Translations under genes and position numbers: made by a program
Shown: in pieces, positions 1 through 8,685 of the stretch
How positions within the stretch are numbered: the first letter of the stretch is position 1
Layout: each line of letters starts with the position of its first letter
Notes under the pieces: generated by a model
What the model saw: only the letters and a program-made list of their open reading frames with translations
What the model was told of the DNA's origin: nothing
Databases searched by the model: none
NCBI GenBank assembly: GCA_029856155.1
Contig: JAHQWL010000093.1
Location: forward strand, 19,834 to 83,833
Direction of reading: 5' to 3'
DNA length: 64,000 nucleotides
DNA from: Promethearchaeia archaeon
Lineage (GTDB): Archaea > Asgardarchaeota > Lokiarchaeia > Sigyniarchaeales > SOKP01

Positions 1-262
1 TAAATGCTGAGAAGACTGCTAATGCTGTATAAATTAAACCATTTAAAAGCCCTCCTAATGCGCCCATTTCACTTTCTGAAAAATATCCCCCGTCTATCTG
101 AATTCCCGCTTCAACATAAGCTAAATAGGCTAAAATCCCCGCTATAGCCACAACGAGAATAATTGGTATAGGATATAATTTTCTTTTTATACTATAAGTC
201 GGAAAAAAGTGAGGGATAAAATCTTTTTTAATAATTTCTTTATCTTCTGGTAATTCTGTCAT
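1..262 (-). CDS. Partial membrane protein, N-terminal part, cut by window edge
   Basis: An open frame begins with ATG at 262 on the minus strand and runs off the left edge, giving 87 residues. They start MTELPEDKEIIKKDF, followed by a basic stretch and a hydrophobic helix (about residues 33-50, IPIILVVAIAGILAYLAY). A short polar loop and the start of a second hydrophobic helix (GLIYTALAVFSAF) follow. It is an integral membrane protein with a cytoplasmic N terminus. The order of a first helix, a short outer loop and a second helix is compatible with archaeal presenilin-like A22 proteases, but no catalytic motif lies in the visible part, so the family is not established. Confidence 0.6.
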   Translation of the reverse strand, partial: MTELPEDKEIIKKDFIPHFFPTYSIKRKLYPIPIILVVAIAGILAYLAYVEAGIQIDGGYFSESEMGALGGLLNGLIYTALAVFSAF

Positions 263-416
263 ATTCTCGAATAATTATTTAAATAAAATATAATTTTTAA
301 TTTGTTATATTAATCATAACTTAAATACCTATTAATTACAATTTTAATCCTAATCTTCTGACATCTTTACCGTTGAAAGAAACTTCTTATAGAACGAAAC
401 TTTTATTACTCTGATA

Positions 417-1157
417 ATGCCAAAACTTCAGAGATATGAACAAAAAATCCGAAAATACAAAGAAAAATTAAAAACTTTAATTACACGAATAGGAATTTCT
501 TACCCTAAAGAATTTGAATTAATAGATGAAGTATCAGAAAATCTAATATTACCATGTCACTTAGGAATTCTTTTTTTCGGAGATTTTGACATCATTTCCT
601 TTGAAAAAATTAAAAATCATTTAAATCAAATTTTTGATTCTTTTTTTTTTGGTATTAGAAATTTGGGGGCATATAATTTTTCTAGTGAGATTTTTTCCAA
701 AGGTGTGAAAAAAGAATACAAAGAAATGAAAAAGTCTTCTAATAAAATTAGAATACATCCAACAAATAAATTCTATCAAATTTTAATTGATGAACGAATT
801 AAAAAAAATCTTGGAATGATAATTGCAATTACTAATCTTCCTATATATTCAAGCAAAAATGACAATATTTTATTTTTATATGGAGAAGCTCATTTAAAAC
901 ATCGTTGTGCTGTAATCTCCTCATTTGAATTAAAAGATTATAATACACCAGAAAATCATTCAGTTTTTGAAAAACGAGTTTTTAAAGAAATTTGCCATGA
1001 AATTGGTCATTTAATCTTAGGTCCTGATCATTGTCACGATAATTTATGCGTTATGCGATTCTCGAATAACATAAATGAAATTGATAAAAAGTCAAGTGGA
1101 TTTTGCGATAAATGTGAAATGAAATTAAATGAAATTAGAAAAAACTCCAACTTTTGA
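417..1157 (+). CDS. amzA: Archaemetzincin-type zinc metalloprotease
   Basis: The protein has 246 residues. The zinc site HEIGH lies at residues 194-198, followed by G202, H205-C206, C211, M213 and a CxxC pair at 230/233. This is the archaemetzincin signature, with catalytic zinc on the His residues and a second, structural zinc on the four cysteines. The family usually reads HExxHxxGxxHC with 17 residues between the Met and the CxxC. Here there is one extra residue between the second and third His ligands and 16 residues before the CxxC. The protein is longer at the N terminus than typical archaeal members of about 180-200 residues and starts with a Lys-rich helix. A soluble peptidase is expected; its substrate is unknown. 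The neighbouring glycosyltransferase is convergent and probably unrelated. Confidence 0.85.
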   Translation: MPKLQRYEQKIRKYKEKLKTLITRIGISYPKEFELIDEVSENLILPCHLGILFFGDFDIISFEKIKNHLNQIFDSFFFGIRNLGAYNFSSEIFSKGVKKEYKEMKKSSNKIRIHPTNKFYQILIDERIKKNLGMIIAITNLPIYSSKNDNILFLYGEAHLKHRCAVISSFELKDYNTPENHSVFEKRVFKEICHEIGHLILGPDHCHDNLCVMRFSNNINEIDKKSSGFCDKCEMKLNEIRKNSNF

Positions 1158-1168
1158 TTTAGAAATTC

Positions 1169-2419
1169 TTAAAAAGAGATAATAGGTAATTTGTGGATAA
1201 ATTCCTTAACTAATTCCACTCGTTCCTTTCTCTCTTGCTTATAATATCTGAGAGGATAAAGTTCATTAATTACAAATTTGTATATTTCTATCCAAGTTTT
1301 AGCAACTTTACTAATTTGATAGTTTTTAGCGACAATTTTCGCATTTTTGCCCATCTCTGCTCGTAAAGCATCATCTTTGAATAAACTCACAACCTTATCT
1401 TTGAAATCATTTAGATTATTAGCGAGATACCCTGTTTTACCATGTTGAATAACATTTGAAATTCCTGTTGCGTTAGCTCCTACACAAGGAGTGCCCTGTG
1501 CCATTGCTTCAATTAATACTAAACCTTCTGCTTCGATCCATGACCAAAGACAAGATAAATCAGCAGTGTTATATAATTTTAATAGATCTGTAAAGGGTAC
1601 ATGGCCTAGGTAAGAAACATTATCTCTATAATGTTTCTTATTAATTAATTTCTTAACGGGGGAGCTTGATGGTCCATCACTTCCTACTAGTACTAAGTGT
1701 GAATCTGGTACCTCTTTTTGGATTTTTTTGAACGTTTTGATTATACTTAATTGGTTTTTTTCAGGAGATAGCCTTGACGCATATAAAAGAATCTTTTTAC
1801 TATCCAAATTGTACTTATCTCGTATTCCGTTTTCTTTTACGTCTGTAAAATATAAATCAGAAATTCCATTGGTCAAACAAACAATAGGTTCCTTAAATCT
1901 TTGATCTCTAAGTAAATCTTTTTTCGATTTCGTTGGAACCGAAACAAGATCATATTTATCAAGAATGTGTCTTTCATATCGCCAAACCCAATCCATTCTC
2001 GAAAGCAATTTTCCAAGAACAGGAATATATTGGGCGGTATAAAATGAAAGTGGGGAATTATGTGTCCCTACCATCGGAATACCCAAATATTTAGCCCAAT
2101 TAATTGCTAAAGATCCAAAACTCGCATGTGTATGAATATGTGCTATATCTAGATAATCATGAGAACAGAAAAAGTATTTATGTAGAGGAACGCTGAGTAC
2201 AAAGCCAGTTTTAGGAGCTATCTTTGCCCCGAAAAAGTTATGGAGATGGAGGTTTGGAGGTTTGGTTTTAGGTTTTTCAATCCCAGGTGCGAATACATGT
2301 ACGTTATGTCCAGTATATTTAGCAATTGCTTCAGCAAGATTTCTACAAGCAATTGCAGTTCCATTAACTTGTGAATACATAGATGTGAAAAATCCGATAT
2401 CAAGTTTTTGTTTAACCAT
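1169..2419 (-). CDS. Glycosyltransferase family 4 (GT-B fold)
   Basis: The 416-residue protein has the two Rossmann-like halves of a GT4 (group 1) glycosyltransferase. The N-terminal half carries the glycine-containing acceptor loop (SMYSQVNGTAIACRNLAEAI, residues about 13-32). The C-terminal half has the retaining-enzyme motif EAEGLVLIEAMAQGTP with its paired glutamates, which contacts the nucleotide-sugar donor. The family transfers hexose (often mannose or glucose) from a nucleotide sugar to lipids, glycans or proteins at the cytoplasmic face of the membrane. No signal peptide or membrane segment is visible. It is a single gene, convergent with the archaemetzincin and 11 bp from it. Exact donor and acceptor cannot be read from the sequence. 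Confidence 0.85.
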   Translation of the reverse strand: MVKQKLDIGFFTSMYSQVNGTAIACRNLAEAIAKYTGHNVHVFAPGIEKPKTKPPNLHLHNFFGAKIAPKTGFVLSVPLHKYFFCSHDYLDIAHIHTHASFGSLAINWAKYLGIPMVGTHNSPLSFYTAQYIPVLGKLLSRMDWVWRYERHILDKYDLVSVPTKSKKDLLRDQRFKEPIVCLTNGISDLYFTDVKENGIRDKYNLDSKKILLYASRLSPEKNQLSIIKTFKKIQKEVPDSHLVLVGSDGPSSSPVKKLINKKHYRDNVSYLGHVPFTDLLKLYNTADLSCLWSWIEAEGLVLIEAMAQGTPCVGANATGISNVIQHGKTGYLANNLNDFKDKVVSLFKDDALRAEMGKNAKIVAKNYQISKVAKTWIEIYKFVINELYPLRYYKQERKERVELVKEFIHKLPIISF

Positions 2420-2996
2420 ATTGCATCAAAGAAAAAAGATTTAAGTTTCTAGAGAAGTCCTTAAGAACAAAAGACATGATTTTTATTTACTAATTTAATT
2501 AAACACGTATTTATATAAAAAGATGTAATATTTAATAAAAAAAATTCGATTTTTTAATAAGAAAAAAAAGCTTCAAATTGAGGTTAATTGATACATCTTG
2601 GGAAATGGTTAATTAGGTGATTAGATAAACAAATTAATTATGTAGATTTTAATTAATAAAGGTTTTTCTCACACAAAATATATTAGAACGATTTTGACAA
2701 CAAAAATTTTTTATGTGAATATATTCCTCAAATCATTAATTATGTAAACATCACTAACAAATTCGATAAAATCATGATAATCTGATTAAAATTTAGTAAA
2801 AATACCTACAATTCCGCTTTAAATTGATTTTTATTCTTATGTAGCATTTTTATTTTGATTTATGCTCATTATTTAAACAACCTTTAAATTTTAACTAATA
2901 CATTTAATGTAAAATCCTTTATGAAATACCTTATTGGATATGAATTTAAAATTAAAAATAATAAATTTTTTTTGGCTAGCACCATAACTCATAATT
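2420..2996. other. Intergenic region, very AT-rich
   Basis: These 577 bp lie upstream of the glycosyltransferase and of the small ORF at 2997. I see no convincing coding frame, tRNA or long inverted repeat. One 18-bp word (TTAAATTGATTTTTATTC, 2819-2836) recurs in the tandem repeat at 11221 and 11261. Promoters for both flanking genes presumably lie here, but TATA-like stretches are too frequent in this base composition to single one out. Confidence 0.5.
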
Positions 2997-3176
2997 ATGG
3001 ACTCAATTGAGGAAAAAATAATTATTAATGAAATTATGAATCAAAGAAGATTATCATATTCTATTGAAGTTTTAGAAGTCCAAGGAGATAAATATACCGT
3101 ACGTAATAATTTTGGCTCCACAATTACTTATGTGAAAAAAGGAGAGAATTATTTCACAGAAGAAGAGTTAGAATAA
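2997..3176 (+). CDS. Small hypothetical protein, 59 aa
   Basis: An ATG-started frame of 59 codons ends with TAA at 3174-3176. The composition looks coding: an N-terminal charged helix (MDSIEEKIIINEIMNQRR) is followed by alternating beta-like segments (SYSIEVLEVQG, KYTVRNNFGSTITYVKKG) and an acidic end. There is no clear Shine-Dalgarno sequence, so it may be leaderless or not a gene. No family is recognised. It stands alone between the glycosyltransferase promoter and the next hypothetical gene. Confidence 0.45.
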   Translation: MDSIEEKIIINEIMNQRRLSYSIEVLEVQGDKYTVRNNFGSTITYVKKGENYFTEEELE

Positions 3177-3521
3177 AAGTCTAAAAATTACTTACTTCTA
3201 AAAGTCTATTATTTTTTAATTAATAAAAAAAGAGGTTATATTAAATTTTAGATAAGAATTTAAAATACTAATTTTATAAGTAAATTAATAACATTAATAA
3301 AATATTATAAAATAACCAGTTGATAAAATATTCGCCGAAGAAGGATAGGATCTGATAGTACTGAGAGTAAATTCATTGAAAAGTTTCGAGCGGTCCTTGA
3401 TGATCATACATCACTTTCAATCTATAATAAAAAAAAGCGATCATTTTGTATTATTCGAAAAGATTTAGCAAAATCGTATGAGATTGAAGTTGATGCTTCA
3501 GAAGCTCCTATCCTAAATAAA

Positions 3522-4463
3522 GTGCTAAGCGATCCCGAGCCTTATGAAAGTTCGATGGCAGATTTAAAAATATTAGAGGAAGAAATATTCCCAATAAATC
3601 AAGCTTTTCAGAAAGTATTTGGAATAGATAAAGAACTTAAGTTGAATTCAATTAAATTAGCTATAGGTAGTAATTATAATGATTATGTGACAATTGGAGA
3701 AAATGATTTGATTAAATTCGAGGTTAAACCTACACTGAGCGGATTAATGAGATTCATAAAAGAAAATAAAGAAAGCATTTTAGGATTTTTAGATTGTGAG
3801 TATATAAGTGAAGAAGGAAATGTTATATATCTAAGTTGTGGGAAAAAAAATTTATCCGATAATATCACCTCAATTAAAGTGTTAATCCTTGCATCCATGC
3901 AACAAAGAGGATTTTTTCTTCAACAAGAACATAAATATTATGGGCTTCAACTTTATTTAATCATAGAATCCAGAAAACCAAATGATGTTAAATTACTTGA
4001 GTTATTAAGGGAATTAGATATTGATTGGGAATTAGTCTATTTTAGAAGAAAACTTGCAATCCATGATTGGACAGAGATAGAGTGTGAAAGGAATTCAGAA
4101 AATCTCAAAAGTTATCTTCGTGCAAAATTTGAAACCTTAAATTATTTTGACGTAAATAATATTATAAGATTAATAGTAAAAAATCAATTACCTTTTAAAG
4201 TTGCTCAAAAAATGGCTTCTTTGTTATATAAAATGAAAAATCAGCGATCTACTCAATTTCAGGATAACCGGTATCAAGAGAGTTCGTATCAAGAAGATCA
4301 AATTCAACAGGATGAGTATTCAATTACTCTTAAAAAAGCAGAAGTCGCTGCTGCGGCTAAACTCGCTTGTGCATACTTAGGAATCCAGAAAAAGATCAAG
4401 TATGATCGAGATATATCTGATGCGGAGATTCTTAAATATGAAACAGAATTAACAAACATATAA
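3522..4463 (+). CDS. Hypothetical protein, 5' end uncertain (possible upstream extension)
   Basis: From the GTG at 3522 the product is 313 residues of a soluble alpha/beta protein with no recognised domain. A Gln-rich low-complexity linker (about residues 245-262) precedes a C-terminal helical segment with KKAEVAAAAKLACAYLG. The frame stays open upstream to a TAA at 3324, and the translated 65 codons look coding (for example KFIEKFRAVLDDHTS and RSFCIIRKDLAKSYEIEVD). That stretch has no ATG, GTG or TTG before 3522. Either a rare ATT/ATA start is used, or a one-base indel near 3340-3352 separates this frame from a TTG-started segment at 3320 (LIKYSPKKDRI). The true N terminus therefore probably lies near 3320-3345. 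A T9 tract just after the stop is a likely terminator. Confidence 0.6.
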   Translation: MLSDPEPYESSMADLKILEEEIFPINQAFQKVFGIDKELKLNSIKLAIGSNYNDYVTIGENDLIKFEVKPTLSGLMRFIKENKESILGFLDCEYISEEGNVIYLSCGKKNLSDNITSIKVLILASMQQRGFFLQQEHKYYGLQLYLIIESRKPNDVKLLELLRELDIDWELVYFRRKLAIHDWTEIECERNSENLKSYLRAKFETLNYFDVNNIIRLIVKNQLPFKVAQKMASLLYKMKNQRSTQFQDNRYQESSYQEDQIQQDEYSITLKKAEVAAAAKLACAYLGIQKKIKYDRDISDAEILKYETELTNI

Positions 4464-4470
4464 TTTCCCC

Positions 4471-4479
4471 TTTTTTTTT
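4471..4479 (+). terminator. Poly-T terminator after the hypothetical gene
   Basis: CCCC followed by nine T residues begins 8 bp after the stop codon of the upstream plus-strand gene. This is the usual form of an intrinsic archaeal terminator. It forms a near palindrome with the A9 tract at 4485-4493. Confidence 0.45.
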
Positions 4480-4484
4480 AACTT

Positions 4485-4493
4485 AAAAAAAAA
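4485..4493 (-). terminator. Poly-T terminator (minus strand) after mch
   Basis: Nine A residues on the plus strand read as T9 on the minus strand, about 40 nt downstream of the Mch stop codon. With the adjacent plus-strand T9 it makes a compact two-way terminator between convergent genes. Confidence 0.4.
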
Positions 4494-4532
4494 CCATAAG
4501 AATTATAAATAGGTTAAAGTATTCATTGTTCA

Positions 4533-5528
4533 TTAGGTTAATCCATAAGATTGTCTTAATAATTCATGATTTACACTTCCAACTGATATACTTTTTCCTG
4601 TTTTAATGTTATTTACTGTATAAATTGCTGGAGCAAATAATCCAGGATCAATCTCATAAAAATTATAATTTGCAGCTTTAAATGTCTCTAAAAAGGGTTT
4701 TCCATAACTAGACGATGTATTAGCTGGTGCTTTTTTAAGAAGTTCAAATATTTCTTCTTCTTTTTCTTTTTCAACATTTATGGTATAATAAGTTAAACCC
4801 GCAGCACTTATGGAATCGTTTGTACGTCCCATTGCTCCAAGATCATCTTTCGCAATGGGAGCAATCGTTGTAGTACCAAAACCATCACTTATCATATCAA
4901 TTGGAAATTTTATTTCATGTAATTTATGAATTCCTGTTTCTACTATTCTAGCGGCTACTTGAATGGAACCCGTCAAACTTGCAGTTGGAGCGCATATCGC
5001 ATAAGTATTATTTGGATTAACACCACATTTATTGGCTACAATATCCATAACTTCTTCATTTGGCAATTTTGGAGTTTCAAAAACAATAATAGCGCAATTA
5101 GAATCATCGTTATAGTCTAATTCTTCGAATATTTTTTCTACTTTACTCTTAGCACGAGCAGGTCCTGATCCTAAGGATTGAAATATAACTTTTTTTTTCA
5201 ATTCTCCATCTTTTTCAACTTCTTTTTTCAATTTAACATTCCAACCCGCTAACTGAGATGCCATACACGAGATTATTGGTTCTGAAGTATAAATATTGAC
5301 ACTTGGTATGTAATGTCCATCAAGATTATAAGAAGAAAATTCAACAGTCCCTAACCCACCCATGCAAATTTCTCCAACAAGTTTTCCTCCACCCCAAGAT
5401 GCTTGACTCATATCAAGAATAGTAGAGCCATTATCTAATTTATTTATCTTTGCATTATAGTATTCCTTATTTTGTATGATTTTTTCAGTGATATTTTTAG
5501 CCAATTCATTAATTTTTACGTGATGCAC
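4533..5528 (-). CDS. mch: Methenyltetrahydromethanopterin cyclohydrolase (Mch)
   Basis: The 331-residue protein matches the length and sequence pattern of archaeal Mch (EC 3.5.4.27), which interconverts 5-formyl- and 5,10-methenyl-tetrahydromethanopterin in the cytoplasm. Recognisable family segments include the N-terminal GSTILDMSQASWGGGKLVGE, the central CGVNPNNTYAICAPTASLTG and DGFGTTTIAPIAKDDLGAMG. The start is GTG at 5528, supported by an AAGGTG Shine-Dalgarno sequence 7 nt upstream (5536-5541). It is divergent from the DHH nuclease gene. Together with Mtd and Ftr encoded 8-9 kb away, it supplies the C1-carrier steps of a methyl branch that may run in either direction. Confidence 0.95.
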   Translation of the reverse strand: MHHVKINELAKNITEKIIQNKEYYNAKINKLDNGSTILDMSQASWGGGKLVGEICMGGLGTVEFSSYNLDGHYIPSVNIYTSEPIISCMASQLAGWNVKLKKEVEKDGELKKKVIFQSLGSGPARAKSKVEKIFEELDYNDDSNCAIIVFETPKLPNEEVMDIVANKCGVNPNNTYAICAPTASLTGSIQVAARIVETGIHKLHEIKFPIDMISDGFGTTTIAPIAKDDLGAMGRTNDSISAAGLTYYTINVEKEKEEEIFELLKKAPANTSSSYGKPFLETFKAANYNFYEIDPGLFAPAIYTVNNIKTGKSISVGSVNHELLRQSYGLT

Positions 5529-5638
5529 TTATTTTCACCTTATTAAATTTACTTTTTTTAATTGAGTATTTATTATTAATTTGATATTTTAATTTAATAT
5601 AATATTAATTTTGCATTTATGATTATCTACTTCTATAT

Positions 5639-7162
5639 ATGATGAATGACGCGAATAACAAAATAGAAAGGTTTATTGAAGCCATAAAGATTGTAAAGGA
5701 CAACTTTCTTAAAAGTTTGAAAGAAATGAACTCATGTATTCATATATATACGCATTTAGACGCTGATGGACTGAGTTCAGGTGCAATCTTAGGTAAATCT
5801 TTATTTAGAGAAAATATTCCCTTTCAAATCACTGTGTTACGTCAATTAGAAAAGGAAGAAATTAAAAAAATCTCTGATAATATCAAAGAATTTAAAAATT
5901 TTTTAATTTTTACTGATTTTGGAAGTGGCCAGTACCTAGAACTTCAAAAACAGCTGATTCTGAAAGAAAATTTTAATTCTCTTATTATATTAGATCATCA
6001 TCTACCTCAGAATATATCATCTAAGAAAGATATTGATTTAATTAGGGAAGTTCATAAAAACTCATATCAATGGCACCTTAATCCTTATTTTTTTGGATTT
6101 GATGGAAGTTTAGAGATATCTGGAGCGGGTTTAAGCTACTTTTTTGCGAAATCTTTAAATAAAAATAATATTGACATGGCACCAATTGCCCTTGTAGGAG
6201 CAATCGGTGATATTCAAAATCAAGGTCCAAACAAATCATTTTTTGGTATAAATTCAATAATTTTAGAAGATGCTAAGAATCTCGGACTTATTGAAATAAT
6301 AAATGATTTAAATTTTTCTTCGATAAAACCCTTAAATGAAGCTATTGCTTATTCTAAAGAGATTAATCTGCCCGGATTAACTGGTGATGTCAATAGAACT
6401 CTTATATTTTTACAAACTTTAGGGATATTGATGGAAAATTCAAATGGTGATATAAGAACCCTAAATGAACTCAATAAGGATGAAAAACAAAAGATTTCTA
6501 CTGCAATAATTGAATATGCTTCAGTAAAACTTGATATTGAACCCAGTAAAATCGTAGAAAAATTAATAGTAAATAGATATTTACTGAAAAATGAGGTTGT
6601 TGGTTCAGAATTCTATGACATATCCGAATTTTCTAACCTTTTAAATGCTTGTGGACGAACAAATAGTGCTTCATTAGGAATCGCTTTAGCAATGGGAGAT
6701 AGGAAAATGGCATACCAGAAATCTCAAGAAATACTGTTAGATTATAAGAAATTGTTAATGACGAGTCTTAGATGGTTAAAAGAAAATCAAAAAATTCAAC
6801 AAATGGAATTTATTCAATATTTTTTCGGAGAGGATAATATCCCAGAAAAAATTATTGGAACTATTGCTTCAATGCTAGTTTTTGAAAATAGTGAAGGATT
6901 TGATAAAGCAAAACCCATATTTGGTTTAGCAATAAGAGAAGATGAGAATGTTTATAAAGTTTCGGGAAGAGCACATAGGTATATTGTAAACAAAGGTGTA
7001 AATCTTTCACAAATAATTAGAGAAGCATGTGAAAAATCAAATTTAGATGTCTTAGGTGGTGGTCATCCTCCGGCGGCGGGAACAAAAATCCCTATAGATA
7101 AAGCAGAAACATTTCTTGAAAATTGCAATATCGCAGTACGAAATCAATTACAAAATAAATAA
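5639..7162 (+). CDS. DHH-family phosphoesterase, RecJ-like nuclease
   Basis: The 507-residue protein has the DHH domain motifs in order: HLDADG (about residues 39-44), DFGSG (about 97), LDHH (about 119-122) and GAIGD (about 188). These carry the aspartates and histidines that bind two Mn/Mg ions. The C-terminal DHHA1 substrate-binding domain ends in GGGHPPAAG. Archaeal proteins of this layout include the GINS-associated 5'-3' exonuclease GAN and RecJ-like enzymes working in replication, repair or RNA trimming. The sequence does not decide among these. It is monocistronic and divergent from mch. A DNA/RNA nuclease is more likely than a small-nucleotide phosphodiesterase, given its size. Confidence 0.85.
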   Translation: MMNDANNKIERFIEAIKIVKDNFLKSLKEMNSCIHIYTHLDADGLSSGAILGKSLFRENIPFQITVLRQLEKEEIKKISDNIKEFKNFLIFTDFGSGQYLELQKQLILKENFNSLIILDHHLPQNISSKKDIDLIREVHKNSYQWHLNPYFFGFDGSLEISGAGLSYFFAKSLNKNNIDMAPIALVGAIGDIQNQGPNKSFFGINSIILEDAKNLGLIEIINDLNFSSIKPLNEAIAYSKEINLPGLTGDVNRTLIFLQTLGILMENSNGDIRTLNELNKDEKQKISTAIIEYASVKLDIEPSKIVEKLIVNRYLLKNEVVGSEFYDISEFSNLLNACGRTNSASLGIALAMGDRKMAYQKSQEILLDYKKLLMTSLRWLKENQKIQQMEFIQYFFGEDNIPEKIIGTIASMLVFENSEGFDKAKPIFGLAIREDENVYKVSGRAHRYIVNKGVNLSQIIREACEKSNLDVLGGGHPPAAGTKIPIDKAETFLENCNIAVRNQLQNK

Positions 7163-7186
7163 TATTGTGTAATAAAACGATTTAAT

Positions 7187-8494
7187 TTAGATCTGATAGA
7201 TCTCTCCCGTTTCAGGAGCTACTGAATTATATTCTTTTTTAACTAATTCACTTGCTAAGCTAGTTGTTGATTTATTATCTCCATGAACACAAAAAATATC
7301 CCTATTTGAATTTCTTAGGAAATTTAATTTTTCTACATAACTTTGAAGGTGTATATTATCAGCATGACTTGAAAAATCAAAATAATCATAATCACATTGT
7401 GCTACGATGCTCAAATCTGTAAATTTATTGTGATCTCTTCTCGATTCTTTATATTCGAAAATTCCTTCATCTAATAAATTTCTCCCTGGTGTTCCTTCCA
7501 CTTGATATCCTACTAAATATATTGCTGATAAAGGATCTGGTAATATTGTTTGAATGTAATCAATCGCAGCACCTCCCTTAAGCATACCAGAAGGGGAAAT
7601 AATTACACCACCAAGGTTTTTTATTTTTGTCCTAGTTTTAGGTTTAGTTACAAACTGAGTTTTTTTCAATGCGTTCCTAAATAATTTTATATCTTTTATA
7701 TAATCTGGATATTCCAAAAATAAAGTAGATATTTTTCTTGCTAAGCCATCAATAAAGATTTTTCCAGAGTAATTATATTTCTCTAAAATTAATAAAGCTT
7801 CTTGAGATCTTGCTAAACCGAAAGCTGGTACTAAGACACTACCACCATTATCAGTAATTTCAATGATTTTTTCTACGAATTTCTTCTCAAGTTTCTCTCT
7901 AGGGGGGTGTTCTTTAAGAGCATATGTAGACTCAATGATTAAAGCATCAATCTCAGGAATGTCTTCAGTGTTAGCAGAATATACCAAATTAGTATTTTGT
8001 GTATTGATATCACCTGAATACAAAATTGTTTTATTGTCTACATCAAGTAAAATTGATACACTACCAGGAATGTGCCCTGCATCTAGAAATGTTATAAAAA
8101 AATTATCAGAAATCTTTTTTCGCGTTCCATTTTTAAGGAAATAGGAATTTTGTTTTAAGTAATCTACTTCTCTATATCCAAAAGGATAAGGATAATTTGA
8201 TATTTTTATCATATCTCTTATCAGAATTTCTGCTAATGCTAGAGAAATCGAATTTGTAAAGAATGGGATCTTATCATTCTTGTATAATAAAGGTAAAGCA
8301 CCAGAATGATCAATGTGGCTATGAGTCAATGCGATTGCTTTCAGATTTTTAATATTTGTATCAAAAGGGAATCTCTCTTCTCCTCTGAATCGAATCCCAT
8401 AATCTAACATGCATTTTGCACCATTTTGGGATTCTACTAGTATAGCACTTCGTCCAACTTCTCTACATCCACCGAGAAAAGAAATAGTAACCAT
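7187..8494 (-). CDS. Archaeal beta-CASP metallo-beta-lactamase ribonuclease (aCPSF2-like)
   Basis: The 435-residue protein has metallo-beta-lactamase motif 2 THSHIDHSG (about residues 56-64), the DAGHIPGS loop and SGDIN, followed by the beta-CASP features LVPAFGLARSQE, SPSGMLKGG, DFSSHAD and the final CVHGD. The conserved His/Asp residues bind two zinc ions. N-terminal KH domains are absent, so it fits the short aCPSF2 or archaeal RNase J-like class rather than aCPSF1. The expected role is cytoplasmic RNA processing or decay. Endo- versus exonuclease activity cannot be told from sequence alone. It is transcribed alone on the minus strand, convergent with the DHH nuclease gene. Confidence 0.85.
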   Translation of the reverse strand: MVTISFLGGCREVGRSAILVESQNGAKCMLDYGIRFRGEERFPFDTNIKNLKAIALTHSHIDHSGALPLLYKNDKIPFFTNSISLALAEILIRDMIKISNYPYPFGYREVDYLKQNSYFLKNGTRKKISDNFFITFLDAGHIPGSVSILLDVDNKTILYSGDINTQNTNLVYSANTEDIPEIDALIIESTYALKEHPPREKLEKKFVEKIIEITDNGGSVLVPAFGLARSQEALLILEKYNYSGKIFIDGLARKISTLFLEYPDYIKDIKLFRNALKKTQFVTKPKTRTKIKNLGGVIISPSGMLKGGAAIDYIQTILPDPLSAIYLVGYQVEGTPGRNLLDEGIFEYKESRRDHNKFTDLSIVAQCDYDYFDFSSHADNIHLQSYVEKLNFLRNSNRDIFCVHGDNKSTTSLASELVKKEYNSVAPETGEIYQI

Positions 8495-8685
8495 TTTTAA
8501 ATGTCTCTAAGAATAATTTTTGCTTTAAAACACTTACTATATAGTGAAAACAATTAGAAAGATAATAATTTTATCAAATTTAATAAAGAAAGATTAAAAA
8601 AAACTCAAAAAGTAATAATTTTTTTTGCATTTTTTTCAATTCTTGTATCCATTTAAAAAGAAAAGATAAGTAAGAAATAGAAACG

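Noticed and set aside
7863..8144. 93-codon plus-strand frame inside the beta-CASP nuclease gene
   Set aside because: It is a shadow on the opposite strand of a gene with clear catalytic motifs, and its own product shows no recognisable features.
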